DNA of 64,000 bases, from contig JHWS01000002.1 in NCBI GenBank assembly GCA_000687675.1, positions 1 to 64,000 of the forward strand. Reading direction: 5' to 3'. Numbering within the stretch: position 1 is the stretch's first letter; each line of letters begins with the position of its first letter. This DNA is from Lachnospiraceae bacterium NC2008 (lineage in GTDB: Bacteria; Bacillota; Clostridia; Lachnospirales; Lachnospiraceae). Under the pieces are notes generated by a model. The model had not been told where the DNA came from and did no database searches. It saw only the letters and a program-made list of their open reading frames with translations. A program made the position numbers and the translations under genes. Of the stretch, positions 1 through 8,490 are shown piece by piece.

Positions 1-400
1 GTGACATGCGCTCCCTTGTTTTTCTAAGGCCATCAAATTTTCCTGAGCTAAACTTTCCGCGTTAAACTCGCTGCAGCTGCAAACTAGGGCTGGCACCTGT
101 TTTAGGGCGCATTTGGGCAAGCCGCTGTAAAACCCGCGTGTCTTTCGTAGGAAAATGTTAATTCCGCGCTTTACGGGGTATACCCCCATCTCAGCGTGGA
201 TGAGTCACCTAGCGCGGAATACATTTTCCAGAAAGACTAAGCGCTGGTTTTACAAGGTGAAGTCCAACCAGCGCCCGCTGGACAGGTGCTTGCCCTAGTA
301 AGCAGCTTTGCTCAAACAGTAACTGCGGAAAGTTTAAGGAAAATTTGTTATGGCAAAAGAAAAACATAGGGGCTTGTCAATGCCTCATATAAGCACGAAG
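1..400. ncRNA. Very long imperfect inverted repeat; candidate structured RNA, left end cut by window
   Basis: About 385 bases fold back on themselves almost completely. The left arm (1-165) pairs with the right arm (about 212-385). Clear stems are 87-102 with 281-298, 126-170 with 211-252, 37-60 with 325-347, and 1-36 with 346-380. The apical part (about 171-210) contains a smaller fold. Internal mismatches look like those of an RNA rod. GC content is higher than in the surrounding AT-rich DNA. I do not recognise it: it lacks the SRP GGAA-loop core, the RNase P signature and a tmRNA tag frame, and it is longer than 6S RNA. It could be an unnamed large RNA or a MITE-like element. The transcribed strand is unknown. 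Confidence 0.5.
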
Positions 401-513
401 GCAACCCGCCGGGGGCATAGTTATGTAAATTGATACAAAAATGACTTGTAAAAATCTACATAAAGAGCAGGGATGTATCATGATAATTTAGTGCATATAT
501 ACAAAGGATAGGG

Positions 514-519
514 TATAAT
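514..519 (+). promoter_or_regulatory. Likely -10 box upstream of ppdK
   Basis: A perfect TATAAT lies about 100 bases before the ppdK start. No good -35 hexamer is present at the right distance, so the assignment is moderate. The leader 541-605 has a G-rich stretch but no riboswitch that I recognise. Confidence 0.4.
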
Positions 520-621
520 ATTATAGTGCTCGTTAACGTATGTAGGTTGAGGGGCGCAGTGGGGGATGAAGAGTCCCAAAAATGTGCGAAAAGATAAAGT
601 TTATTGGGAGGAAAAGAGAGA

Positions 622-3249
622 ATGGCAAAAAAGTGGGTGTATTTGTTTAGCGAAGGTTCAGCAGATATGCGTAATCTCCTTGGTGGAAAGGGCGCTAACC
701 TTGCTGAGATGACTAACCTTGGGCTTCCTGTACCTCAGGGTTTCACTATTACTACAGAGGCTTGTACTCAGTACTATGAAGATGGAAGACAGATTAATGA
801 TGAGATTCAGGGACAGATTATGGACTATATCCTTAAGATGGAGGAAATTACAGGTAAGAAGTTCGGTGACAAAGAGAATCCACTTCTTGTATCTGTTCGT
901 TCAGGTGCCAGAGCATCTATGCCTGGTATGATGGACACAATTCTTAACCTTGGTCTTAATGAAGATGTTGTAGATGTTCTTGCAACTAAGTCTAATAATC
1001 CAAGATGGGCTTGGGACTGCTATAGAAGATTTATTCAGATGTTCTCTGATGTAGTTATGGAAGTAGGTAAGAAATACTTCGAAGAGCTTATCGATAAGAT
1101 GAAGAAGGAAAAAGGCGTAACTCAAGACGTTGAGCTTTCTGCTGATGACCTTAAAGAACTTGCAAATCAGTTTAAGGCTGAATATAAAGATAAGATTGGG
1201 AAGGACTTCCCTACAGATCCAAAGGAACAGCTTATGGAAGCAATCAAGGCTGTATTTAGATCTTGGGACAATCCTAGAGCCAATGTTTATAGAAGAGATA
1301 ATGATATTCCTTACGAATGGGGTACAGCTGTAAATGTACAGTCTATGGCATTTGGTAATATGGGTGATGACTGCGGTACTGGTGTAGCATTTACCCGTGA
1401 TCCAGCTACTGGTGATAAGGGACTTTTTGGAGAATTCCTGACAAATGCCCAGGGCGAAGACGTAGTTGCCGGTGTACGTACTCCTATGAAGATTGCCGAG
1501 ATGGAAGAGAAGTTCCCACAGGCATTTGCACAGTTTAAGGATGTATGTGCCAAGCTTGAATCTCACTACAGAGATATGCAGGATATGGAGTTTACAGTTG
1601 AGCACGAGAAACTCTACATGCTCCAGACCAGAAATGGTAAGAGAACTGCACAGGCTGCTCTTAAGATAGCATGCGACTTAGTTGATGAAGGAATGAGAAC
1701 TCCTGAAGAAGCAGTTGCTATGATTGATCCTAGAAACTTAGATACACTTCTTCATCCACAGTTTGACCAGAAGGCACTTAAGGCTGCAACTCCTATTGCT
1801 CAGGCTCTTGCTGCATCACCAGGTGCTGCCTGCGGTAAGATAGTTTTTACAGCTGAGGATGCTAAGAAATGGCACGCTAGAGGTGAGAAGGTTGTACTTG
1901 TAAGACTTGAAACATCACCTGAAGATATTGAGGGTATGAAATCTGCTCAGGGTATACTTACTGTTCGTGGTGGTATGACCAGCCACGCTGCAGTAGTTGC
2001 AAGAGGTATGGGTACATGCTGCGTATCTGGATGTTCTGCAATCGATATGGATGAGGAGAACAAGAAGTTTGTTCTTGCAGGAAAGACATATCACGAAGGC
2101 GACCAGATTTCTATAGATGGTTCAACAGGTAGAGTGTATGACGGAATTATTCCTACTGTAGATGCTACAATCGGTGGCGAGTTTGGCCGTATCATGGCAT
2201 GGGCTGACCAGTTCAGAAAACTTAAAGTTAGAACCAATGCTGATACACCTAAGGATGCTATTAAGGCCAGAGAGCTTGGGGCAGAAGGTATCGGTCTTTG
2301 TCGTACTGAGCACATGTTCTTCGAACCAGGCAGAATCGATGCATTCCGCGAAATGATTTGTTCAGACACAGTAGAGGAAAGAGAAGAAGCACTTGCCAAG
2401 ATTCTTCCTATGCAGCAGGAAGATTTCGAGAAGTTATATGAGGCACTTGAAGGTAACCCAGTTACAATCAGATTCCTTGATCCACCACTTCACGAATTCG
2501 TTCCTACTGAAGAAACTGATATTGAGAAGCTTGCTAAGGCTAAGAATAAGACAGTAGAAGAGATTAAGGCTCTTATCGCTTCACTTCATGAGTTCAACCC
2601 TATGATGGGCCACAGAGGTGTTAGACTTGCTGTTACGTATCCTGAGATTGCAAAGATGCAGACAACAGCTGTTATCAGAGCTGCAATCAATGTACAGAAG
2701 AAACATCCAGACTGGAATGTTAAGCCTGAAATCATGATTCCACTTATTGGAGATATTAAGGAATTCAAATATGTTAAGAAGTTTGTAGTTGAGACTGCAG
2801 ACAAAGAAATAAATGCTGCAGGTTCTAACCTTGAGTACGAGGTTGGTACTATGATTGAGATTCCTAGAGCTGCTCTTACAGCTGATGTTATTGCTAAGGA
2901 TGCAGACTTCTTCTGCTTTGGTACCAATGATCTTACACAGATGACATTCGGCTTCTCTAGAGATGACTCAGGTAAGTTCCTTGAGGCATATTATGAAGCT
3001 AAGGTATTTGAGAATGACCCATTTGCCCGCCTTGACCAGAACGGCGTAGGTAAGCTTATGGAGATGACTATCCAGCTTGGCCGTCCAGTTAATGATAAGC
3101 TTCACATCGGTATCTGCGGTGAGCACGGTGGCGACCCAACATCAGTTGAGTTCTGTCATAAGATAGGACTTGATTATGTATCTTGTTCTCCATTTAGAGT
3201 ACCTATCGCCCGCCTCGCAGCCGCCCAGGCCGCTATCGCTGATAAGTAA
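622..3249 (+). CDS. ppdK: Pyruvate, phosphate dikinase
   Basis: This cytoplasmic enzyme interconverts pyruvate, ATP and phosphate with PEP, AMP and pyrophosphate. In anaerobic Firmicutes it works in glycolysis or gluconeogenesis. At 875 aa it has the family length. The order is the N-terminal ATP-grasp nucleotide-binding domain, the swivelling phosphohistidine domain (GGMTSHAA, His at residue 455) and the C-terminal PEP/pyruvate TIM barrel (FGTNDLTQ, and GICGEHGG with catalytic Cys at 832). The ATG at 622 is chosen over an upstream in-frame TTG at 604, because GGGAGG at 606-611 then sits at normal spacing. It stands alone between the structured element at 1-400 and a strong terminator. The last about 20 codons are noticeably richer in C-ending codons than the body of the gene. 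Confidence 0.97.
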   Translation: MAKKWVYLFSEGSADMRNLLGGKGANLAEMTNLGLPVPQGFTITTEACTQYYEDGRQINDEIQGQIMDYILKMEEITGKKFGDKENPLLVSVRSGARASMPGMMDTILNLGLNEDVVDVLATKSNNPRWAWDCYRRFIQMFSDVVMEVGKKYFEELIDKMKKEKGVTQDVELSADDLKELANQFKAEYKDKIGKDFPTDPKEQLMEAIKAVFRSWDNPRANVYRRDNDIPYEWGTAVNVQSMAFGNMGDDCGTGVAFTRDPATGDKGLFGEFLTNAQGEDVVAGVRTPMKIAEMEEKFPQAFAQFKDVCAKLESHYRDMQDMEFTVEHEKLYMLQTRNGKRTAQAALKIACDLVDEGMRTPEEAVAMIDPRNLDTLLHPQFDQKALKAATPIAQALAASPGAACGKIVFTAEDAKKWHARGEKVVLVRLETSPEDIEGMKSAQGILTVRGGMTSHAAVVARGMGTCCVSGCSAIDMDEENKKFVLAGKTYHEGDQISIDGSTGRVYDGIIPTVDATIGGEFGRIMAWADQFRKLKVRTNADTPKDAIKARELGAEGIGLCRTEHMFFEPGRIDAFREMICSDTVEEREEALAKILPMQQEDFEKLYEALEGNPVTIRFLDPPLHEFVPTEETDIEKLAKAKNKTVEEIKALIASLHEFNPMMGHRGVRLAVTYPEIAKMQTTAVIRAAINVQKKHPDWNVKPEIMIPLIGDIKEFKYVKKFVVETADKEINAAGSNLEYEVGTMIEIPRAALTADVIAKDADFFCFGTNDLTQMTFGFSRDDSGKFLEAYYEAKVFENDPFARLDQNGVGKLMEMTIQLGRPVNDKLHIGICGEHGGDPTSVEFCHKIGLDYVSCSPFRVPIARLAAAQAAIADK

Positions 3250-3310
3250 TCGCTGGCTGCCGCACACGCTGGGCAAGAAATAATTTTAAAAAAATTATTA
3301 TAAAATATTT

Positions 3311-3339
3311 CCCTGCTCCTTTCGGGGCAGGGAATTTTT
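3311..3339 (+). terminator. Intrinsic terminator of ppdK
   Basis: A hairpin of CCCTGCTCC and GGGGCAGGG (3311-3332) is followed by a short T-run. Confidence 0.85.
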
Positions 3340-3343
3340 ATGA

Positions 3344-3388
3344 TTTAGGGAACTTTTATTGTGAAAAACAAAGCAAAAGTTCCCTAAA
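3344..3388. repeat. 14-bp perfect inverted repeat just after the ppdK terminator
   Basis: TTTAGGGAACTTTT at 3344-3357 is exactly complementary to 3375-3388, around a 17-base loop. It could be a second, bidirectional terminator, a protein-binding dyad for the abiE promoter region, or a small mobile hairpin. The T-run is weak on both sides. The rest of 3389-3524 is AT-rich with no other clear feature. Confidence 0.6.
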
Positions 3389-3524
3389 ATATTAAAAAGA
3401 CTATAAAAAACTTATGCTCTTTAGGGGCCTCATATTATTAAAAATAAATAATCTTGAAATTTTTGATATATAATCGTATTATAAAAATGAAATGATTTAT
3501 TTCAGATTTGTGAGGAAGGGTAAA

Positions 3525-4142
3525 ATGGTATATGATTATATAATTGAAAATTTTGAAAATGGTGAGCCTATTTTTCTAACTGAGCTGCCTGTGGATTCAA
3601 AAGATTATCTTCGCCAGGAGATGAAGAAGCTTGTTGATGAAGGTAAGTTAGAACGCTTATATAATGGTGTATATTTTCTTTCTTATGCTACGATTTTAGG
3701 TACAAAGGGAAGGATTTCTGTAGATAAATACATCGAGAAAAAATATCTTGGTACAGCTGAAAAAGTGTTTGGCTACATAACAGGTTTACAACTTGCAAAT
3801 AAATACGGATTTACAACGCAGAATCCTTCTTGTTATGAGGTTTGTAGTAATGAGGCATCTACAAAACAGCGTAAGCAGGAGATTGATGGAAATACTATAG
3901 TTGTATATAAGCCTGTTACAGAGGTTACGTTTAAGAATAAATCAGCATTACAATTCTTGGATTTGATGTCTACAGTCGACAAATATAGTGAGATTTCAGG
4001 CCATGAGTTAACCTCAAAGTTAAAAGCTTATGTTAAATCTGTTGGGGTTGATTTTTCGCTTGTAAAGAAATATTTGTCATTATACCCAGATAAGGTTTAT
4101 AGAAATATTTACGAGGGAGGCCTAATGGGTGAACTGGTATAA
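3525..4142 (+). CDS. abiEi: AbiEi-type antitoxin (type IV toxin-antitoxin, winged-helix)
   Basis: This 205-aa protein looks like an AbiEi-family antitoxin and transcriptional autorepressor. The N-terminus has the features of a winged helix (a helical segment, then LVDEGKLERLYNGVYFLS) and the remainder resembles the AbiEi C-terminal domain. The following gene is an AbiEii-type nucleotidyltransferase and overlaps it by 14 bp, the usual abiE arrangement. An earlier in-frame ATG exists at 3492, but only the ATG at 3525 has a good upstream AGGAAGG. In characterised AbiE systems the antitoxin does not bind the toxin but counteracts its effect and represses the operon by binding inverted repeats. 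Identification rests on family resemblance plus gene order. Confidence 0.8.
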   Translation: MVYDYIIENFENGEPIFLTELPVDSKDYLRQEMKKLVDEGKLERLYNGVYFLSYATILGTKGRISVDKYIEKKYLGTAEKVFGYITGLQLANKYGFTTQNPSCYEVCSNEASTKQRKQEIDGNTIVVYKPVTEVTFKNKSALQFLDLMSTVDKYSEISGHELTSKLKAYVKSVGVDFSLVKKYLSLYPDKVYRNIYEGGLMGELV

Positions 4143-5037
4143 AGATTATAGAAGTCAGTGGAAAGAAATAATTGAGACGGTGGCTGCTGAGGAACATCGG
4201 ACCACCCAGATGGTTGAGAAGGATACTATTCAATCAATGATACTTTCTGGTATTTCTAGGAGTGAGCTTCCATTTGTGTTTAAAGGAGGCACTTCTTTGT
4301 CAAAGGCGTATAGTCTTATTGATAGGTTTTCTGAGGATATTGATTTATCTATGAATAGAAAACCAACAGAAGGCGAAAAGAAACAGGCGAAGAGTATTAT
4401 TATGGATTTGGCAGAGAATTTAGGTCTTTCTTTAATGAACGATGAGGATATTCAATCTCGCCATAGTTATAACAAATATGTATTTAAATATGAATCACTC
4501 TTTAGTGATGAGCCTTTAGAGTTGATTGTTGAAACAAGCTTTTATCAGGATGTATATCCAGTAGAGGTTCATGATGTTTATAGTTTTGTTGGAAAATTCT
4601 GCGAAAAGAACGTAATTATCTTACCAATACCATTTGATGAAGCAAAAATTAGTATGCAGGTACAGTCTTTAGCGCGTACATTTATTGATAAGGTATTTGC
4701 GATTTGTGACTACCGAATTCAAAATATGATGGATCGCGATTCGAGACATATATATGATATAGCGAAATTGCTACCAAAGGTTGAGATTACACCTGAATTG
4801 GATTCATTAATTGATAGGGTTCGTGATGATCGTATGAAGTCAAAGAATAATCCATCTGCACAACTAAAATATAACATTAATGAGATGCTAAAGGAAATAA
4901 TTGAAAGTCGATTCTATGAATCGGATTACAACAATATAACCAAGAAACTTTTATATGAGGAAATGTCATACAATGACGCAATTAGCAGGGGTATTGGAAT
5001 TGTGGCATATATGGATATTTTTGAATATAAGAGGTAA
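4129..5037 (+). CDS. abiEii: AbiEii nucleotidyltransferase toxin (abortive infection)
   Basis: The 302-aa product has the nucleotidyltransferase core of AbiEii toxins: GGTSLSK at residues 53-59, followed by DIDLSM with the metal-binding Asp pair at 70 and 72. Family members transfer nucleotides onto RNA (tRNA in the MenT relatives) and arrest growth, giving phage resistance or plasmid stabilisation. It starts with GTG, preceded by GAGGGAGG inside the antitoxin gene, and the 14-bp overlap implies translational coupling. The motif residues appear intact, so the toxin is probably functional. Base composition is lower in GC than ppdK, consistent with a mobile module. Confidence 0.88.
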   Translation: MNWYKDYRSQWKEIIETVAAEEHRTTQMVEKDTIQSMILSGISRSELPFVFKGGTSLSKAYSLIDRFSEDIDLSMNRKPTEGEKKQAKSIIMDLAENLGLSLMNDEDIQSRHSYNKYVFKYESLFSDEPLELIVETSFYQDVYPVEVHDVYSFVGKFCEKNVIILPIPFDEAKISMQVQSLARTFIDKVFAICDYRIQNMMDRDSRHIYDIAKLLPKVEITPELDSLIDRVRDDRMKSKNNPSAQLKYNINEMLKEIIESRFYESDYNNITKKLLYEEMSYNDAISRGIGIVAYMDIFEYKR

Positions 5038-5051
5038 TATTAAACATAACT

Positions 5052-5756
5052 ATGAAAATACCTTATCAAAACAAGCACCTGTATGCTCAAGTTGAAAAGA
5101 ATACATTTGGAGTGTGGTTCTTAGTAACGATGGAACTGCTTGGGTTTTATTTGTGTTTTTTAAGCTTTTACAATACATACAAGGATATTGCCAATCAAAA
5201 TTTAAAGTGCACATACAAGATATTTGTAAAAACGTTTAGCGAGGATCATCCCTTGGGTTTTATATTTGGACTGACTATTCTTATTATAAATACGATGCTA
5301 ATACTCTCTGTGGGAACCGTATTTGCTTTCAGGCATATGCATCCAGCACATGGAAGCGTAAAATTAACTCCGAAAGAAATATATGACCAGGCAAACTGCA
5401 AGAAGTCGAAGTGGTTTCAGAGACAGGGACTTTATTTCGCACCGGAAATCCTCATTGGAACTCAAAGAGGTATGGCGGCTGTACGCTATGATGATGTAGA
5501 AAAAGTCATTTTGAAAAGTAGGGAACATACAAATTGGGGATCTGCTCCAAACGGCTCAAGATGGAAAAACAGCGATAGATACAATGTTGAACTTGCAATT
5601 TGGGCTAATTCATCTAGATCAAAATGCACTTTATATAAGCTTATTGTAATTAGTAAAAATCACAAAAAACTTACAATGTGCGCTGCCTCATCTATGGAAG
5701 ACGAAGTCTTAGACCTTCTCAAAGAAAGATGCGGCAAAGAGGTAGAGTATAAGTAA
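5052..5756 (+). CDS. Hypothetical membrane protein, two TM segments
   Basis: I do not recognise this 234-aa protein. It has two hydrophobic segments (about residues 20-42 and 70-92) separated by a short polar loop, followed by a soluble C-terminal half of about 135 aa that is probably cytoplasmic and shows beta-rich patterning similar to PH-like or bacterial membrane-associated domains. It starts 14 bp after abiEii, in the same direction, so it may be co-transcribed with the toxin-antitoxin pair, although the spacing to a ribosome site is poor (AGAGG about 15 bases upstream). A strong bidirectional terminator follows. No signal peptide and no catalytic motif were seen. Confidence 0.65.
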   Translation: MKIPYQNKHLYAQVEKNTFGVWFLVTMELLGFYLCFLSFYNTYKDIANQNLKCTYKIFVKTFSEDHPLGFIFGLTILIINTMLILSVGTVFAFRHMHPAHGSVKLTPKEIYDQANCKKSKWFQRQGLYFAPEILIGTQRGMAAVRYDDVEKVILKSREHTNWGSAPNGSRWKNSDRYNVELAIWANSSRSKCTLYKLIVISKNHKKLTMCAASSMEDEVLDLLKERCGKEVEYK

Positions 5757-5760
5757 ACAT

Positions 5761-5785
5761 GAGGCCCCGTAGGGGCCTCAGTCTA
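5761..5785. terminator. Bidirectional terminator between convergent genes
   Basis: GAGGCCCC-GTA-GGGGCCTC forms an 8-bp perfect stem directly after the stop of the upstream gene and before the end of the convergent gene at 5786. Confidence 0.75.
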
Positions 5786-6196
5786 TTAATCACAAATATA
5801 AAACATCATCAGCACATATTCTCCATCTTTCGAAATCACCCTACAATCGGCCCAAAGATACCCAGTCCTTTCATAGAACCCATCAGCAGCCACCTTATAA
5901 TATTCATCAGCATCTTCAATTACATCAGCAAATGCCTGCGCGAATTCCGAACTAATATAATAATCATTGCATACTGCTTTTATATCTTCGCAAGGATCAT
6001 CAACATCTACAAGAAATACCTTATCCTCGTCACCAATGACCTTTTCTTCTAACAAAGCAGCCTTAAGATTAGATAAATCCTCCAAAGACATAGCAACTTT
6101 TCGTGATAAAAAATAGAAGCCTACTTGTCCTTCAACATGTTCATGTTTCTTAACTTCATTTTCAATTTTCTTGATCTTAGAATATAATCCTTCCAA
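5786..6196 (-). CDS. Hypothetical protein, 136 aa
   Basis: This small acidic, soluble protein has no recognised family. The N-terminal about 20 residues (KIKKIENEVKKHEHVEG) look helical, and the rest alternates helix and strand. It begins with TTG; AGAGG is eight bases upstream and no better start is nearby. It is transcribed away from the LysR gene at 6223-7098, in the same direction and 26 bases downstream of it, so the two may share a transcript. Acidic single-domain proteins of this size are common among immunity or SMI1-like proteins, but I see no specific motif. Confidence 0.6.
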   Translation of the reverse strand: MEGLYSKIKKIENEVKKHEHVEGQVGFYFLSRKVAMSLEDLSNLKAALLEEKVIGDEDKVFLVDVDDPCEDIKAVCNDYYISSEFAQAFADVIEDADEYYKVAADGFYERTGYLWADCRVISKDGEYVLMMFYICD

Positions 6197-6222
6197 ACCA
6201 AAACCTCTTTAACAAATAAAAT

Positions 6223-7098
6223 CTACTCAAAAGAATCTTTTAGATGAGCTAGAAATCTTTCAGCGATAGGTGTAAATGCCTGATATCTATTCCATGCTAT
6301 ATATATTCTATTTTCAAGCTTCGGAGACAGTGGTCGGAATACAAGGCCACTGTCTTTTGACGTATTTACAAGATGTTCATAGGTGAGAAGATATCCTAAG
6401 CCTTCCATGGCAAAAATTGAACCATTGTAGGAAAGGCGGAAGGAACCTTCTAATTGAAGCTCTGAAAATCTGCTTCCAGCCCAGTTTCTAATATCTCCAT
6501 TCCATGCCTGATCAGAACAGAATAAAGGCAAGCCTACAAGGTCATCCAAACGGATGGCATTTTTCTTTGCTAGGGGATCGGTATCTGGAATGATAAGTCC
6601 CCAGGTGTCTGTTTGAGGAAATTCGATATATTCGTATTTGTGGATATCCGGTTGTTCTACCAGTACTACAAAATCAAGTAAGCCTTTATCGACTTTTTCA
6701 GAGAGCTGCTCTGTATCACCACTTGTGATGTGATAATGAAGGTTCGGATAGTGCCCTTTAAAATCTTTTATAGATCTTGCCAGGTATCGAAGCTGGTAGG
6801 ATTCAGCAAGACCAAGATAGAGTTCTCCACCGGCTATATCATCAAGAGAAACAAATTCCTGCTCGATTTTATCAGCCATGCTGACAAGATCTTCGGCACG
6901 ATTGCGTAGCAGAATTCCCTCATCTGTAAGCTTGATACTGAAAGCATGTCTTGTGAAAAGCTTTTTCCCGAGTTCTTCCTCTAGCGATTTAAGCTGTTTT
7001 GACAGGGTAGGCTGAGTTACATGCAAAATTTCAGCTGCTCTACTCATATTTTCTTCTCTTGCCACTGCTAAAAAATATCTTAAAGTTCTAATTTCCAT
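6223..7098 (-). CDS. LysR-family transcriptional regulator
   Basis: At 291 aa it has the usual LysR length. The N-terminal winged helix-turn-helix (residues about 3-60, with SRAAEILHVTQPTLSKQLKSL) is followed by a periplasmic-binding-protein-like effector domain from about residue 90 to the end. It is divergent from a small gene and an alpha/beta hydrolase (7230-8466). LysR proteins usually regulate the divergent operon in response to a small ligand, so these two genes are the probable targets. The 131-bp intergenic region contains AT-rich partial dyads such as TTATCAATGATA near 7111, compatible with LysR boxes. Confidence 0.93.
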   Translation of the reverse strand: MEIRTLRYFLAVAREENMSRAAEILHVTQPTLSKQLKSLEEELGKKLFTRHAFSIKLTDEGILLRNRAEDLVSMADKIEQEFVSLDDIAGGELYLGLAESYQLRYLARSIKDFKGHYPNLHYHITSGDTEQLSEKVDKGLLDFVVLVEQPDIHKYEYIEFPQTDTWGLIIPDTDPLAKKNAIRLDDLVGLPLFCSDQAWNGDIRNWAGSRFSELQLEGSFRLSYNGSIFAMEGLGYLLTYEHLVNTSKDSGLVFRPLSPKLENRIYIAWNRYQAFTPIAERFLAHLKDSFE

Positions 7099-7229
7099 AG
7101 AACACCTCCATTATCAATGATATGCATTTTTGGAATAACATGATATTCATTATAACCATTAGCAAGAGCATTTACAAGCTCGTACAATAAAGATGACAGG
7201 TAAACAGTACGATTGAGTGAGGAAATCTC

Positions 7230-7472
7230 ATGGATAAAGAAAAACTGAAACAGTGCCTTATGGATACAGGATGTCACGAAGATGCATCGGAAAATATCCT
7301 TAAGCAATATGAATCTGGAAGCATGGAAAATGTGTTTCGACTTTTGAAAAAAGAACGTTGCCGCATAATGGATGAATATCATGAATGTGGAAGAAAAATT
7401 GATTGCATGGATTTTATGCTTAGAGAATTTGAAAAAGAAAAAATGAGTACGGAGGTATCTGAAGATGATTAA
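7230..7472 (+). CDS. Small helical protein, 80 aa
   Basis: This short, charged, all-helical protein belongs to a type often found beside transcriptional regulators in Firmicutes, with the pattern LKQCLMDTGCHEDASENI then LLKKERCRIMDEYHECGRKIDCMDFML. Four cysteines are present without a CxxC zinc motif. It overlaps the downstream hydrolase by 8 bp and lies divergent from the LysR gene, so the pair is probably one LysR-controlled operon. The function is unknown. The ribosome site is GTGAGGAAA upstream of the ATG. Confidence 0.75.
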   Translation: MDKEKLKQCLMDTGCHEDASENILKQYESGSMENVFRLLKKERCRIMDEYHECGRKIDCMDFMLREFEKEKMSTEVSEDD

Positions 7473-8466
7473 AAAAGAAGAACTTAATTTGGTAACAGAA
7501 TGGGACAAGACTTTTCCAAAGAGTGAGAAAGTAGATCACAGCAAGGTGACATTTGTGAATCGCTATGGGATTACCCTTGCTGCAGATATGTATGTACCAA
7601 AGAATGGGACTGGAAAGCTTCCTGCTATAGCAGTATCAGGACCTTTTGGAGCAGTTAAGGAACAGTGTTCCGGCCTCTATGCGCAGACTATGGCAGAGAG
7701 GGGGTTCCTTACCATTGCATTTGATCCATCTTTCACGGGTGAAAGTGGAGGTCAGCCTAGATACATGGCATCTCCGGATATTAATACAGAAGATTTCATG
7801 GCAGCTGTAGACTTTCTGTCATTAAATGACAAAGTGAATCCAGACAGAATCGGAATCATCGGAATCTGTGGCTGGGGTGGCATGGCAATCAATACGGCTG
7901 CTCTGGATACAAGAATTAAGGCAACGGTTGCTTCAACTATGTACGATATGACTAGAGTAAATGCCAATGGATATTTTGACTCGGAAGATAGTGAAGAAGC
8001 GAGATATCAGAAAAAAGCAGCTATGTGTGCACAGAGACTTGAAGACCTTAAGGCCGGTGAATATAAGCTTGGCGGTGGAGTAGTAGATCCACTTCCGGAG
8101 GATGCGCCTTTCTTTGTGAAAGATTACTATGACTATTACAAGACCGACAGAGGTTATCACAAGAGAAGTCTTAATTCCAACGGCGGCTGGAACGTGATCG
8201 GTTGTGAGTCCTTCATTAACCAGCCAATCCTTAAGTACAGCAATGAGATCAGAAGTGCAGTTTTACTTGTACATGGAGAAAAGGCACATTCATGCTATTT
8301 CTCAAAGGATGCTTATGCAGATATGATTAAAGACAGCAAGTATGCAGATAACAAGGAACTAATGATAATCCCTGATGCAGTACATACTGATCTATATGAT
8401 GGTGGAGATAAGGATTATATTCCATTTGATAAGTTAGAGAGTTTTTTCCATGAGTATTTAAAGTAA
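7465..8466 (+). CDS. Alpha/beta-hydrolase family protein with non-canonical nucleophile elbow
   Basis: At 333 aa it shows the alpha/beta-hydrolase layout: an oxyanion-loop region near residues 53-59 (AVSGPFGAV), the elbow GICGWGG in the strand-turn-helix, and a late His in DAVHTDLYDG near residue 308. The elbow has no Ser. Either the Cys acts, as in dienelactone hydrolase, or the catalytic triad is altered. LVHGEKAHSCYFS near residue 270 is where the acid residue normally lies. No signal peptide is visible, so the enzyme is cytoplasmic. Its substrate is unknown. The ribosome site GGAGG lies inside the preceding gene, indicating coupling. The divergent LysR gene is the likely regulator. Confidence 0.88.
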   Translation: MIKKEELNLVTEWDKTFPKSEKVDHSKVTFVNRYGITLAADMYVPKNGTGKLPAIAVSGPFGAVKEQCSGLYAQTMAERGFLTIAFDPSFTGESGGQPRYMASPDINTEDFMAAVDFLSLNDKVNPDRIGIIGICGWGGMAINTAALDTRIKATVASTMYDMTRVNANGYFDSEDSEEARYQKKAAMCAQRLEDLKAGEYKLGGGVVDPLPEDAPFFVKDYYDYYKTDRGYHKRSLNSNGGWNVIGCESFINQPILKYSNEIRSAVLLVHGEKAHSCYFSKDAYADMIKDSKYADNKELMIIPDAVHTDLYDGGDKDYIPFDKLESFFHEYLK

Positions 8467-8490
8467 AATTCGGTAGAGGGTAGAAATAAA

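Noticed and set aside
1-400. Assignment of the left-edge fold to tmRNA, RNase P RNA, 6S RNA or SRP RNA
   Set aside because: None of the conserved cores or end sequences of these RNAs could be located, and the length and rod shape do not fit them.
901-1605. Long minus-strand frame inside ppdK
   Set aside because: It is a shadow of a well-supported gene, with no ribosome site or recognisable protein features.
5759-6052. Plus-strand frame over the hypothetical gene at 5786
   Set aside because: It begins in the bidirectional terminator and lies antisense to a better-supported minus-strand frame with a ribosome site.
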